A stretch of 64,000 nt of DNA from Vesta saturnalis (taxonomy: Eukaryota; Arthropoda; Insecta; Coleoptera; Lampyridae). Below are positions 11,601 through 21,479 of the stretch, in pieces (the stretch's first letter is position 1; each line of letters opens with the position of its first letter). The translations under genes and the position numbers were made by a program. The stretch covers positions 847,001 through 911,000 of the forward strand of contig JARFJB010000400.1 in NCBI GenBank assembly GCA_036346205.1, written 5' to 3'. Under the pieces are notes generated by a model that did no database searches, had not been told where the DNA came from, and saw only the letters and a program-made list of their open reading frames with translations.

Positions 11601-13761
11601 TGAACCACACAAATCACCGGGTCATGTAGACCCAAACACAGTGAGTGTAACAAATGCATTAAAAAGAACTAATTATAATTTTCTAATATCAATCTAGGTA
11701 CACCGTTATTAGAGTAATGAAATAAAAGTCATGCAGTGGCAACAAAATATGTAAATAAATTAACGAATTATGCACATTAGAAGAATGCGATTGGGTCGTA
11801 TTGACCCGAACTCAATGGGAGGGTTAAAGCTGTTGATATGATATAACGGATCAGTGTCAAAATAAATTGTTAAGGGGGGTCTCGATATATAGTTAGGGAA
11901 CACATCAAACCCCCATAAGAGCAATGTTAAAAACGTTCTAACTTTTCATATTATTATGAAGTTATCTGAAACTTTAGGGAAACGCGTAAGACGTCAAAAT
12001 AGTCCCGAAACCTTCCTAAATGTTTGAATATACGGTATTTTTTTAAATTTTAACTTCTATATTTTTTTTCCCAATTGTGATTAAATTGGAATATTTTTAT
12101 AACTGATAATATTTTTAACAAAAAGCATATATTCAGACATAGGTTTTTCAAAATACGAACTGTTAAAATTTTGAAAAAATTGTAGATTTATAATTTACTA
12201 TTTAAAACATTATAAAAACGATAAATGGTCTGCTCATAAAATGACTCGGGGGCACAAAGATCTTCAGGTATTTCTTATCAAGTACCTATTTCTATTGAAA
12301 CACAAATGTAATCTGATTAACTTTGAATCCTTCAAACTATTATTTAAATTAAATAATGAAAATGGTATGTACTTTATGTATGGTCCTTATTAAATTTAAT
12401 GCATTCGTATCATTAAAAAATAAAATAAAACAATTAATTATTCTATTTATTTATGTTGTATCAAGGAAAAAAACAAAGTTTGTTGCTACAAGGTTCATCT
12501 TTTGAACAAGGGTGGATGCAAGCTTCTGTTGAAATCTTACCCAATTTCCTATAAAAGGGATTTATCATTAAAAAAAATCTACCGTATAATTTTTTTACAT
12601 ATTCTGTCATTTGAAAACTAACAAAAAAGAATTTCGGGTCACTTGCATGAATTTGCTAATAGTGAATCGTACATAATTTTTTTAGTTATGATAATTACAG
12701 GACATTTTAATAAATTATAACAAAGGGAATATTTCAATAAAATAAGATTGTATATAGGTACTTACGCTTCTCTCGCCCTATTTAGTATCACACTCCTACT
12801 TCTTCTTGGAACATTCACACTTTTCCTTGCTTTAGGCATTTTTAGACACAATCACAAATTCACAACTGGTGTTTGATTGATGAGTATCGTTTGCAAAATG
12901 CTAGCACACTGATAGCAATCCCGTAATTTTACATTTTATTCGAATATTTGAGGAATACCAATAACCAATATGTAATTATGCGATATACTTAAGATTAATT
13001 AAACGGAAAGTTGTTTAGCCATTTTCTACACCTAATTATATTACCTATATCTCTTTAAATTTAATATTGGGTAATGAACTAATTAGAAAATAATAGGAAT
13101 TTGTTGTTATACAATTTATTTAAATAACACTTTATGTTGATTACATGTATTTAAAGAAAAGGATGGAGTTGAGGTACCTATATAATAAAATAAAAGTGAC
13201 ATTAGTTTTAAAAATTTAAAAAATTCAATTTTATTGCAAGTTACTTTAGTGTTCATGTCTGTAAATTACTGAAAAAGGGGATTTGCATAAATTATTCTGA
13301 ATATCGATTGAATCCCTCATCTTGCTTTTGGCAGATAAGTATTCAGGTAAAACTGTGAAAAACTTTCACTCAGCTACACTAGGGTGCGCTGCGATAGATT
13401 TTTATTTCGTCAAGCTATCTAGAGGGGCCTTAAATGTCTTTTGACTTACTATTAACATGTACTTTTACAAAGTAAGTTTATTAATCTTATAAAACCAACA
13501 AGCTCTAAAATTTTGTTTTTTATGGTTGTTTGACTAATTAATTCAAATTCTAAATATGAACTTAATAATGAAATACTAATTTTAATTTTGTTTTAGATTA
13601 TGACTCCATGTAATACACCTGCAACTCCTCCAAATTTTCCAGATACTCTAATAGCGTTTTCTAAAATGTCAACTAACAGTGGAAATTCTCAGTCTCAGAA
13701 TGTAAACGGTAGCACACAACCGCAGACCATCACTCAAGTACCTTCAGCTGCACAACGATAA
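2649..13761 (+). CDS. UBALD: UBALD (UBA-like domain containing, FAM100) protein, three coding exons
   Basis: Coding exons are 2,649-2,759, 3,492-3,566 and 13,597-13,761, joined in phase 0 at consensus sites (GAG|GTAAGT, CAG before 3,492, CAG|GTAATA, TTTTAG before 13,597). They give a 116-residue protein ending in TAA. Residues 1-45 form the family's UBA-like helical domain, with MINQFVVAAGC, AKQLLQAAHWQFE and FFQEAAIP. After a short linker comes the conserved second block PATPPNFPDTLIAFSK at about residues 69-84, then a Ser/Gln/Asn-rich tail. Vertebrate UBALD1/2 are longer but share both blocks in the same order. The first ATG sits in a good context (AAAAAATGG). Intron 1 is 732 bp. Intron 2 is about 10 kb and holds a SINE, a Penelope fragment and a piggyBac relic. 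The molecular role of the family is poorly known; ubiquitin binding is only suggested by the fold. Confidence 0.93.
3567..4440 (+). other. UBALD intron 2, 5' part, unrecognised
   Basis: Intronic AT-rich DNA directly after exon 2. No open frame, repeat pair or known element was recognised in this stretch. Confidence 0.5.
4450..4790 (-). repeat. tRNA-derived SINE, copy 1
   Basis: On the - strand the head reads GTAGTAACAC, CTTAGCAT, then a decayed pol III B box (GGTTCCATCC, about 4,730-4,721), followed by GAGGTTTTTTCAGGAGG. The same order, with 60-70 percent identity by eye, occurs at 56,965-57,084 (+), so this is a dispersed family rather than a tRNA gene. The body, about 4,450-4,640, is richer in G and C than the surrounding intron. 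Boundaries are approximate and no target duplication was resolved. Confidence 0.6.
4905..5035 (+). repeat. Dispersed repeat with GAAAC hairpin region, copy A
   Basis: The stretch GAAACGTTTAAATTT followed by TGATTTAATATCCAAAAG closely matches 9,315-9,425, which also carries a stronger stem-loop just before GAAAC. The two copies are in the same orientation, 4.4 kb apart, within UBALD intron 2. The family is not identified; it may be the tail of a Penelope-like or SINE element. Confidence 0.5.
5280..6156 (-). pseudogene. Penelope-like element fragment, 3' part of RT to C-terminus
   Basis: Two - strand reading segments, 6,156-5,863 and 5,578-5,396, match in order the C-terminal part of the Penelope-like element at 50,015-51,260. 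Shared strings are FITN.SNHC, VHKLLN, SVQKYNK, LHTIKEIAA and, further on, FDKNHVV, LIKHV.NK and KNKQILMN. The reading frame is broken and everything before the end of the reverse transcriptase palm is missing. The region after the stop, 5,395-5,280, aligns with 51,440-51,530 and contains a TTGATGA, hairpin, GAAAC string. The copy is too decayed to be functional. It lies antisense inside UBALD intron 2. Confidence 0.8.
6157..9300 (+). other. UBALD intron 2, middle part, mostly unrecognised
   Basis: No coding region could be supported. A related string recurs three times, GGTTTTTGGCAGTTGGTCA near 6,231, GGTTTTGGAGAGTTGGTCA near 8,250 and GGTTTTAGGAAGTTGGTCA near 8,601, the last two followed by TTTGGAC. 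This suggests copies of one unidentified repeat. The rest is AT-rich without visible structure. Confidence 0.45.
9315..9425 (+). repeat. Dispersed repeat with stem-loop and GAAAC, copy B
   Basis: The segment 9,323-9,351 reads GAGGAC, then GATAAC, loop TGTAATT, GTTATC, then GAAAC. This is a perfect 6-bp stem placed between strings resembling the two conserved hammerhead ribozyme strands. After it the sequence matches 4,930-5,030. It is called only as a repeat; ribozyme identity is discussed as a finding. Confidence 0.45.
10429..11321 (-). pseudogene. Internally deleted piggyBac transposase
   Basis: Three in-order pieces of a piggyBac (DDE_Tnp_1_7) transposase are visible on the - strand. The acidic N-terminus starts at ATG 11,321 (MCSERVLTDSD, then Asp/Glu-rich) and runs about 45 codons. 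The C-terminal half of the catalytic domain is at 11,139-10,612, with the family strings FSSK-like SSKFYFTKGT, STMHHN, YNKTKGAVDTFD, RWPMTIFFN and LFLEELG. After an in-frame TGA at 10,614-10,612, the cysteine-rich C-terminal finger (CNLC, CCNC, YLC) follows in the same frame to a stop at 10,431-10,429. About 250-300 residues of the catalytic core with the first two catalytic Asp are missing. It lies antisense in UBALD intron 2 and is not functional. Confidence 0.85.
11765..11827. repeat. piggyBac-type terminus and TTAA target site
   Basis: The string GGGTCGTATTGACCC near 11,793 followed by GAACTCAATGGGAGGG ends at a TTAA (11,824-11,827), the duplicated target of piggyBac elements. A related palindrome, GGGTCATGTAGACCC, lies near 11,619, and GAGTCATTATGACTC near 10,242 on the other side of the transposase relic. 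The opposite end with its TTAA was not identified with confidence. Confidence 0.45.
11828..13596 (+). other. UBALD intron 2, 3' part
   Basis: Mostly unrecognised AT-rich intron. One item stands out: on the - strand ATG at 12,839 opens a Lys/Arg-rich 24-codon frame (MPKARKSVNVPRRSRS) that runs into a consensus donor GTAAGT at 12,765-12,760, as a first exon of a transposon gene might. No following exon was identified. Confidence 0.4.
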
Positions 13762-14330
13762 AAAATTAGGAACCGTTGTAATGTGAAAATTAGATATATT
13801 ATGGACTAAAACTGTAAAAAATTTACCTAAGTAATGTAGCATTCAGGTCGAAGGTAAGCGGAGTGATTTCTTACGACCCATACGTAATATTGAAAATGTG
13901 ATTTCCTTCATTTTTTTTTATAGTGTAATATTTATATTGATAATAATGTAATCATAAAGCGTAAAGCAGGTCGAGATATTATAGATATATAAAACTGGGA
14001 TGGTTAGAATTATTTTGCTACCTTTTTTTAATCAATTTCTTTTTAACTAACAGTATTGGCATGTACACAAATGAAACCTTTTGTTTTCTCTACAATTACA
14101 ATATTAAATGTATATAAACATTATGTAATTACAAAATGTTTAAGCTCAATTTGCTATTACGAATTATGTATTTGTTATAATAGCTTGGGAAAAAGTGTCA
14201 ATGTTTTGTAAATAGTAGAGTTAAGTTGTTCTTTTGAGAACGTTATAATCCTTTAAATTACGTACAACACTTCATATGTGAACAAATTTATGATAAACTG
14301 ATGTACATCACCATAACATTAAAAATACAA
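13762..14330 (+). other. Probable UBALD 3' UTR
   Basis: The sequence after the UBALD stop is AT-rich and contains ATTAAA strings, including one at 14,318-14,323, that could serve as polyadenylation signals. The extent is inferred; no strong AATAAA with a clear downstream element is visible. Confidence 0.4.
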
Positions 14331-14414
14331 TATTTTTAAGTAAACTAGTTTTATTCGTAATCTTAATTTTATTGTACTATTAAAAAAATATTAGTCATTT
14401 TGGTAATGTATGAT

Positions 14415-16454
14415 TTATGTGATTAACATTAGTCTGGTTATTCTACTTTGGACTGTTTTCGATAAGCTGAGAAAATTTGCAGTGGATGCTGAATCCGATT
14501 TCATACTGAAAAATGTAAAATTGTGGAGAACCGAAAATGAAATTTTTTCTAGTTTTTTACATTCCTGTATACTATAGAAAGTATAGTAAAGGGAAGGTAT
14601 CATGATGAGGAAAAAATCCTGAATGGAGGGCGGCTGTCAAAATAAAATCCTGATCTTGTAATACAGTAGAAAATCGTCTGTTTATACCATCCAATAAACA
14701 TTGTATCAATGGGTAACAAAAATCCAGAGAGTCTGTTAAATTTTGTAATTTTCTGCGAAGAACGTATAAAGTTGGTAACAAATAACCTGCATACGAATTC
14801 TTTTCGCCCTTAAATTAAAATAGTAAAAGTGGAATCATTAACTTTTAATATTTTGATACAAAATGTAAATTTACAAGCTTCAGTTACCTACTTGAAGCGT
14901 GTCCAAAGCACAAGCAACTGGCTTCATAACTTCATTTCATACTCTTTAATTCGTGACAATCCACAATGATCAAAAAAATATCAAACAAATTGTTTAGTTG
15001 GTTTTTTAATATATGATCAATGCACTGCACAGAATCGTATAATCAATTCCATCGTGTTGCATTAGGTACAATTAAATATTTTCTCAATGCGTTATTAATA
15101 AAATCAGCGTGAACAGTAGATTGATTTCGCCAAAGTTTTTTATATATTATGTCTGCTTCAGCCTTTTCTGCATCCTTTGTTGAAATCAAATTTAATACAT
15201 GAGCACAACAGCGGTGGTGTTGGCGTAAGAATATGAGATCATTGCCCTGAGCATCATTTAATACTGAAGTTAGATCTACTGCTTCCATTTCTTCATCCTG
15301 GTCATCTTCCGATGGTGTATTAGCATAAATTCGAAATGCCTTCACAAAATTGCTACCATTGTCTGTTGTTGTTTTGGTACCTTTATTTTGTATTGTAAAC
15401 TCTTTATGGATGTCATAAATCATAGTTGTCTATACATCATAAGTTACTGATCCTAAAAATTTTAATGAATGTGTTTATGCAAATATACCAAAATCTACAA
15501 TTGACTTTTTTTAGTTTATTTGTACGATTTAATAACGAGTTTTTCACTAACGTTTGTACTGAATACTTAGATAAATGGGGTAAATTTACCTTCGATCCTT
15601 CTGCAAACAAGTGGAGCCATCTTTCGTAATAATGTTTCCGGATCAATCCAATGAATGGTCATACCTAAACAGTGTTTCCTAAAACCTGAAATTTAAACAT
15701 TAATTTGTGAAATAGATCAGGTAAACCAATTAATAAACATTACCTTTCCAACAACCACACGTCGTGGAGACATATTTTACTTCAGTTAGTTGCAAAATTA
15801 ATTTTTTTAAAAATAATTCTGCTCTTGAACCAATTTTAGAGGTCAATGTCTTTTTACACATCACCGTGATACCTGGCTGTAAACCCTCTACCAGATTTCT
15901 AAATGCTGGTGTTTCCACATTGCAGAAAGGTACAAAATTTTGAATGTGATAATCAACAATTAGATCGTCAATTCCCGCTTGGTTAACTACAATAAAAAAG
16001 TTTAATTTTTAAGCTTTAATTTTATTTCAATTTGAACCTTTAAAATCAAGCTTAATTTGCTTAGTAGGAAGCACGTCCTTCTATTTCATATTCTTTCGTT
16101 TTCTGTATTCTGCTATTAATTCCACAGTTTTAGTTGGATGTACTAGCTGGAAATTGGAACGCAGTGTAAATGTTCATATGTATAACGCAAAAATTTTTAA
16201 TTCACAAATTAAATAAATAGTAATGTCACTGAAATAAATTTAATATTGGTTTGATTTATTTAATAAACAAATTAAATTCTTACCCTTAAATGCTTTCTTA
16301 AATTTGATGACGATGAAGAATTGGTGGATATGTATTTATTTGTGATGCACAAGTTCCACTTTACTTTAAACTTAAAGTTCGTAGAAAAGTCCTTTTCAGA
16401 AATATAAAAATAGTTTGATAAATTCACCCACGGTAAAAAAATTATCTCTTCCAT
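14415..16454 (-). pseudogene. Decayed hAT-superfamily transposase
   Basis: Pieces follow each other on the - strand in hAT order. 16,454-16,272 ends in a BED-finger-like segment (KVKWNLC, SSSNLRKHL). 16,000-15,730 has QAGIDDLIVDYHIQ, ETPAFRNLVEGLQPG and VKYVSTTCGCW. 15,670-15,560 has CLGMTIHWIDPETL. 15,423-15,043 has TTTDNGSNFVKAF, QHHRCCAHVLNL and RKYLIVPNATRWN. 14,781-14,415 has LPTLYVLRRKL and LLDGINRRF. Stops and frame changes separate the pieces and the hATC dimerisation end is not clear. It lies convergent to UBALD, right after its probable 3' UTR. A hAT-type terminus at 17,830-17,988 probably belongs to the 5' side of the same element. Confidence 0.85.
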
Positions 16455-17829
16455 TGTTACGTATTCTTAAAATAATAAATAATTACTTCTTTACTCACCT
16501 AAATTAGTAAAGAAACTTGCCAAAAACGTTTTAAAGTAAATTACATCACAGTATATATTCCTGTGATTGGTTGAATCATCAATCAGTTGAATGAAATCTG
16601 TCCAATGGGGTAAAGTAAAATATGTAGGTATAACCATTGACTTTAACACTTATAAAATTGTACTGCTTATTATTTAACTATAGGTACTATATTGAAATCA
16701 TTTTGTTAAAATTCGCAAAAAGGTGAATCATCACCGTTTTAAATCGCTTTCCTGTAATCTGCTTAATGGCGTTTATTTTTACACAGTAGCCAATTTTTAC
16801 AGACTTGGAACGAAGTTTTAAAAGGGATGTGAACCCATTATTTTTTTAAGAACTTTGGTTTTTTCTTTTTTTATTTTGTAAGAACGTGAATTTTTTTGCG
16901 AAATTTTCCCAATTACAACGTTTTTCTACAATTACATCATTTTTGAATAATAATATTTTTTATATATAAATATTCATTTTGTGTCCCTAAAAACTAAACA
17001 CTATTGTAAAGATGGACATAGATAATAAAATAAATAACGGGAAATTAAATTATTGCATGACAATATAAGTACATTGCTGGTATTTATTATGACAGCCTTG
17101 CAGCGGCTTTGTTAAAATCTCAAAAATATACAACTTGTAATTTTAATCTCTTTGCGGAATCTGTATTAGATATTCAATTTTATTACAGACCAAAGGTATT
17201 ACGTACTTCCTACTATAACAGGTATTTACCTGATTAAATTGTAGTAGGCATACATTTATTATTAAAATTTATAAACGAATATGTTTTCAACATTCGGTAC
17301 CTTACAAAGTATGATTTATTTGACTCAGACATTACGTGCTGTACAATACCAACTTGTATTTAGGGCTAATAACTAATACCTATTTATTTAATGTACCTAC
17401 CTACGCACGAATTAACTTCTGCAAATTAGTACAAAAAGGTCCATGCCCTTTTAAGAATTCTTAAGCCGGCGACAGCAAGTGTCGGCATTTTTGTAGAGGA
17501 ACTAAAAAGCAATAAACAAATTTTTAAAACTTGATTTGCAAATTACAAAAGATTTTAGATATTCCGTCAAATACTGCAATAAACAAAAACACGTGGATGA
17601 AGTAGAATCTAGGTAGAATAAATGCTACTTTAATTGAAGATTAGGTAACGTGGATGATTTCATTCAATACCGTGACACTTCCTTAGATTATTTATTCAAC
17701 CTATATAAATGTACAATACAAGAGAACAAAGTAAGCTTAACGCAGCGGGTGACAGTGCAGCGAAATAAACGTACGATGTTCACTAAAATTTTAAATCAAT
17801 ACATTCCAGTTTTCAAACATTTTTTTCTT
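16455..17829. other. AT-rich region between hAT transposase and its terminus
   Basis: No coding motif was recognised. It is probably the 5' untranslated part of the hAT element plus later insertions, inferred only from its position between the BED-like segment and the GTATC-rich terminus. Confidence 0.35.
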
Positions 17830-17988
17830 TAATGGTATCTTTAAAAATTCAATAAGATACATAAAAAAGTATCGAAAGTAAGATATCGATACAATTTCAA
17901 AAATGTATCTTATTCCTAGCTATTTTCATAAAAAAGTATCTCGATACCGGTATCGAGATACTTTAAAGTAAGATACTTCCCACCTCTG
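17830..17988. repeat. hAT-type terminal region with GTATC repeats
   Basis: Reading inward from 17,988 on the - strand, the end is CAGAGGTGGGAAGTATC, a typical hAT start. It is followed by repeated AAGTATC and GATAC units, including the palindrome GGTATCGAGATAC around 17,950. The expected 8-bp target duplication would be GTGTAAAC (17,989-17,996), but the partner end was not found near 14.3 kb, so the other side is probably deleted. Confidence 0.55.
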
Positions 17989-18403
17989 GTGTAAACACCA
18001 TAGCAGTCAGACCGTTTAAGCTGGAATGATTGAAATTTGGCGTACGGCTATTATGGCAAAATCATAGATCCATATCAACTTTTGGGATATTTAGGACCAC
18101 CGGAAGTACCAGTTAACCTACACAATTTTTGAAATGAACTAATAGAAGGAGCTATTAAATTGAAACTTCTCGCACGCATGGAAGATATTAAAAACTATTA
18201 GATATGAAATTTCAAGCTGATCGAAACACTAGAAATGGTATTTAAAGTAAAAATTATTTTTATATAAAAGAAGACTAAACCAAGATTTTCGACTGGGATG
18301 CTACAGAATCAATATAAATCGTGAAAAACATATACAGTGACAGATAAAATCCGCATCATATGGGAAAGTTTTTTTAACCCATTATGTACTGGTCTCGTAT
18401 ATA

Positions 18404-19150
18404 CAGGGTGAATCTTATCTAATCCGCCAAAATTAAAGGAGCACTAGAACTCATCATTATAAGCAAAAAAGTTCATATATACATGGGTCCGGAAATGCTT
18501 CGTTTCCGAGATACAGGGTGTCAAAGTTGAAAAAAGAAATCGCGATTTCTTCAATATTTTTTGGCTGTTTCGAAATAATTTCATGAAATTTCGTATACGG
18601 GGTTTTTTTTTTGGAACAGTTGTTATCAAAAGAACATGTTTACTTTTAATATTAATTTCTTTTCTTGTTTTTTAATATTGGATATTTAGTGCTTCTTACA
18701 AGTTTTAAATAAATAAACATTGTGAGTTTTAAATGTGTTTTTCTCAGAAACGGTTGCTCCTAGCGACATCACTAAAATATACCTTTTTTCGGCAGAAAAG
18801 ATAGGAGAATCGATTTTTCTAGTCCAAAATGGTATACAGTGTAGCACAAAAAAATTGCAACGATTTAAAGGGGTCGAAATGGTTGCCGCTGGCGCCCTCT
18901 AGAGACCACAACTAAATGGACCACAAATTTGAATATTTCATTTCAAAAAACCATCGTATACGAAATTTCATGAAATTATTTCCAAACAGTCGAAAGATAT
19001 TGAAGAAAACGCGATTTCTTTTTTCAACTTTGACACCCTGTATCTCGGAAACGAAGCATTTCCGGACCCATGTACATATGAACTTTTTTGCTTATAATGA
19101 AGAGTTCTAGTAGTCCTTTAATTTTGGGGGATTAGATAAGATTCACCCTG
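18404..19150. mobile_element. Mariner-type MITE with about 207-bp inverted arms
   Basis: The element begins CAGGGTGAATCTTATCTAAT after TA (18,402-18,403) and ends with the reverse complement at 19,150 before TA. The inverted arms, 18,404-18,613 and 18,945-19,150, are about 90 percent identical by eye. Each contains a second outward-pointing terminus-like string, GATACAGGGTGTCAAAG (about 18,511) or its complement. The 330-bp centre has no transposase, so it must have moved with an enzyme supplied elsewhere. TA duplication and CAGGGTG ends place it with Tc1/mariner elements. Confidence 0.8.
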
Positions 19151-19417
19151 TATAGGACAGCAAAAATAGCTATTTTTATTTCTTGGTTGTAATTCAAAAA
19201 TGTATTTTTTCTTCAGACGTCAATAAAAGATGACATTTTAAACTTCACCTGACAACGTTAAAGTTTGACATTTTCACCGGCGGCTGCATAAGTCTTGCAT
19301 CCCCTCGCAGCGGATGCAAAAGTAATTTAAATTAATAACTCAAACACCCAATTTGGAAAACAACGAAAACAAATTTATTGTTTAGAGTTATAAAGATTAA
19401 AAGTACAATGATTAAAA

Positions 19418-20341
19418 CTAACATTTTCTCCAAAATAAAATTCGCCAGAGGTTAACAGTGGAGGTCTCACTGCGTTCTAAGGAAGTGGTCTTTAATTCTT
19501 CCTCTTCTACATGAACTTCTGTACTCGTAGCGCTTGCACTAGGTGCAAAAATTTTCAAGGCTACCTCTTGTTTTGTTGCTAGAGAGTCTTCAATATAACG
19601 CTCAGGTACAGTGCTGGTTTCCAGCCACCATGGCTCTTCAAGCACATTCAATCTGCGACGCGTCCAGAAACACTGTAGCTGAGGTTCTTCTTAGACAATG
19701 CCCTGTGTATTCTATATAGTTCTTTAATTTTAAGGAAAAAGCTACCTCCCTAGGAACACTACTTATTTTATGGATTCCCATCACCGCTCTTGAGCATTTT
19801 CCATTTCCATATTTAAAAAAAAATCGGCGATCATTCATATCTCGTGGGCGCAAAGCAACATATTTGTTATATAAGGAAAGATTCCCCTACAACTGTAAAT
19901 GATTTAATTTTTTTTGTTTTGCTATCTGGAATTTTAATATGTAGCAGAGTTTTCACGTTCTCAATGCCATCTACCTTCATCTTCACCAATTCATCGCAAC
20001 GACATGCCCCTAAGATACCAATAATCAAAACTATCTAAAAAAAATATAAAGACTTGTTTTTATTGTATTTCTAAAACTTACCTTCATTGTCAAGTATTTT
20101 TCGTCCGACGTTTCCGATAAAAATTGGTTAAATTCATTTTCATTTTTGTTGCTAATTCGGCAAAATAAGCTAACATTACGGTTTCAGAGTAGCTTTTAAT
20201 ATTTTTTTCAAAGTACCATTTTATATATTGCTGAAAAGCGCGTTCATAGATTTTTCTTGATCTTGTAGGTGATAGATCATTTATTGCTGTATTAGCCGCT
20301 TCCGTAATTTCTGATGGCGTGTAGTTCTCCAAATCCATCAT
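19418..20341 (-). pseudogene. Crypton-type tyrosine recombinase with a 47-nt intron, internally deleted
   Basis: On the - strand the N-terminal SAM-like/core-binding part starts at ATG 20,341 (MDLENYTPSEITEAANTAIN, RAFQQYIKWY, AYFAELATK). About 60 residues are then lost. The frame resumes as FLSETSDEKYLTMK, followed by a GT-AG interval at 20,081-20,035. After that come the catalytic domain strings GACRCDELVKMK (first catalytic Arg), HIKIPDSKTKK, FFFKYGNGKC, YTGHCLRRTSAT (HxxR box), and WWLETSTVPERYIEDS with the nucleophile Tyr. The intron joins Lys and Ile in frame. At least two frameshifts separate blocks, so the copy is dead. Cryptons move as DNA circles through the recombinase; insect relatives with this domain are known. 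Confidence 0.8.
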
Positions 20342-20577
20342 ACTCCTAACAATGTAATATTTTAATTTACACAAATAGGAACAAAAAGTTTCATAAAATA
20401 CAATAACACGGAGAATCTTCACAATTTTCAACTTGTTTAGTGCATTGTTTTCAACGAAATCTAGCAACGTCTACTACTGCTTGCCAGAGCACGCTAAGTA
20501 AATCTAACTATTCCTCATTTTCACAACCTAATTATTTTTCCTTATTTCACATTTAAGTGTAAAAAACGTCTGAAAAA

Positions 20578-20712
20578 AAAATAGTATATTTTATGCGGAG
20601 CAAAGTGACCTTTTGTGGCTCATCTGTATTTGCCGGACTCACTACGTTCGTCCGTCAAACCTACAGATTCGCCACAAAAAGTGTCACTTTAGCTCAAAAT
20701 AATATACTATTT
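20578..20712. repeat. 135-bp imperfect palindrome next to the Crypton
   Basis: AAATAGTATATT at 20,578-20,590 pairs with AATATACTATTT at 20,701-20,712, and GGAGCAAAGTGAC, TTTTGTGGC and ATCTGTA in the left arm pair with their complements in the right. The centre is GGACTCACTACGTTCGTCC. It sits about 240 bp upstream of the recombinase start codon and is clearly less AT-rich than its flanks. It may be the Crypton promoter or end, or an independent fold-back insert. Confidence 0.6.
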
Positions 20713-21112
20713 TTAAAATTTTATATTACTTTGTCATCTTTAAGATGACAAGATTGTACCTTTACTTTTATAAGAAATTAGTAATTATAAACAGAAAAAT
20801 AATTTAGGTTGTTTTTTCTTCGCTTGTCACACATTTAGTTTTCCTTAGTTTTTTTTGAAAATTCAATAAACTATGTAACTTTTCTGTTCCGAATTCATAA
20901 ATAGAAAGTTTGTTTGCATAATTATTTCCAACGTTGATCTTATCATAAACAAGCACAAAATATGATGTCATATTTATAGGACACTGGTCCAATTCATATA
21001 CGTTTATACCTTGAATTTACACGTCCAGACTAGATGATTCTTGCAGAGATGTTGAAATGTATCTAAAAATTGGTAATATAGGTAGAGAATAAATATTTAG
21101 GGTAAAGTTAAT

Positions 21113-21464
21113 AAAAATGTCATATTGCTAAGTACGCTACTACATTCAACTTTGGCTATAGATGATGGCAAAAAGAAGAAACCTGAGACAGTACTGTATT
21201 ACAATGAAACAAAGTTTGGGGTAGATGTGTAGGACCAAATGGCTAGAAAATATTCTATGAAAGCTGGTTACGTAGATGGCCAGTTCATGTGTTTTACAAT
21301 GTTTTAGATCTTGCCACAATCAACGCCTGGATAAGGAAGTCGTAGGCAGTAAAATAAAAAGAAGAGACTCTAGCTGAGTCGATTCGAAACAAGATTCTGG
21401 TGCAAGTACCAGCACATCTGATACAATGAAACCCAAAAACGTCATCAGTGCCAAATTAAACTAG
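21113..21464 (+). pseudogene. piggyBac transposase C-terminal fragment, copy 2
   Basis: The + strand encodes, with stops and one frame change, the last part of a piggyBac catalytic domain: LLSTLLHST, KKKPETVLYYNETKFGVDV, stop, DQMARKYSMKAG, then in the next frame WPVHVFYNVLDLATINAW and KIKRRD. The third catalytic Asp (in KFGVDV) is present but is followed at once by TAG. It belongs to a different piggyBac lineage from the copy at 10.4-11.3 kb, as the shared strings differ. Confidence 0.75.
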
Positions 21465-21479
21465 GTGAATGCTAATGCT

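Noticed and set aside
12452..12553. 33-codon + strand frame in UBALD intron 2
   Set aside because: Too short, no motif, no splice sites fitting UBALD.
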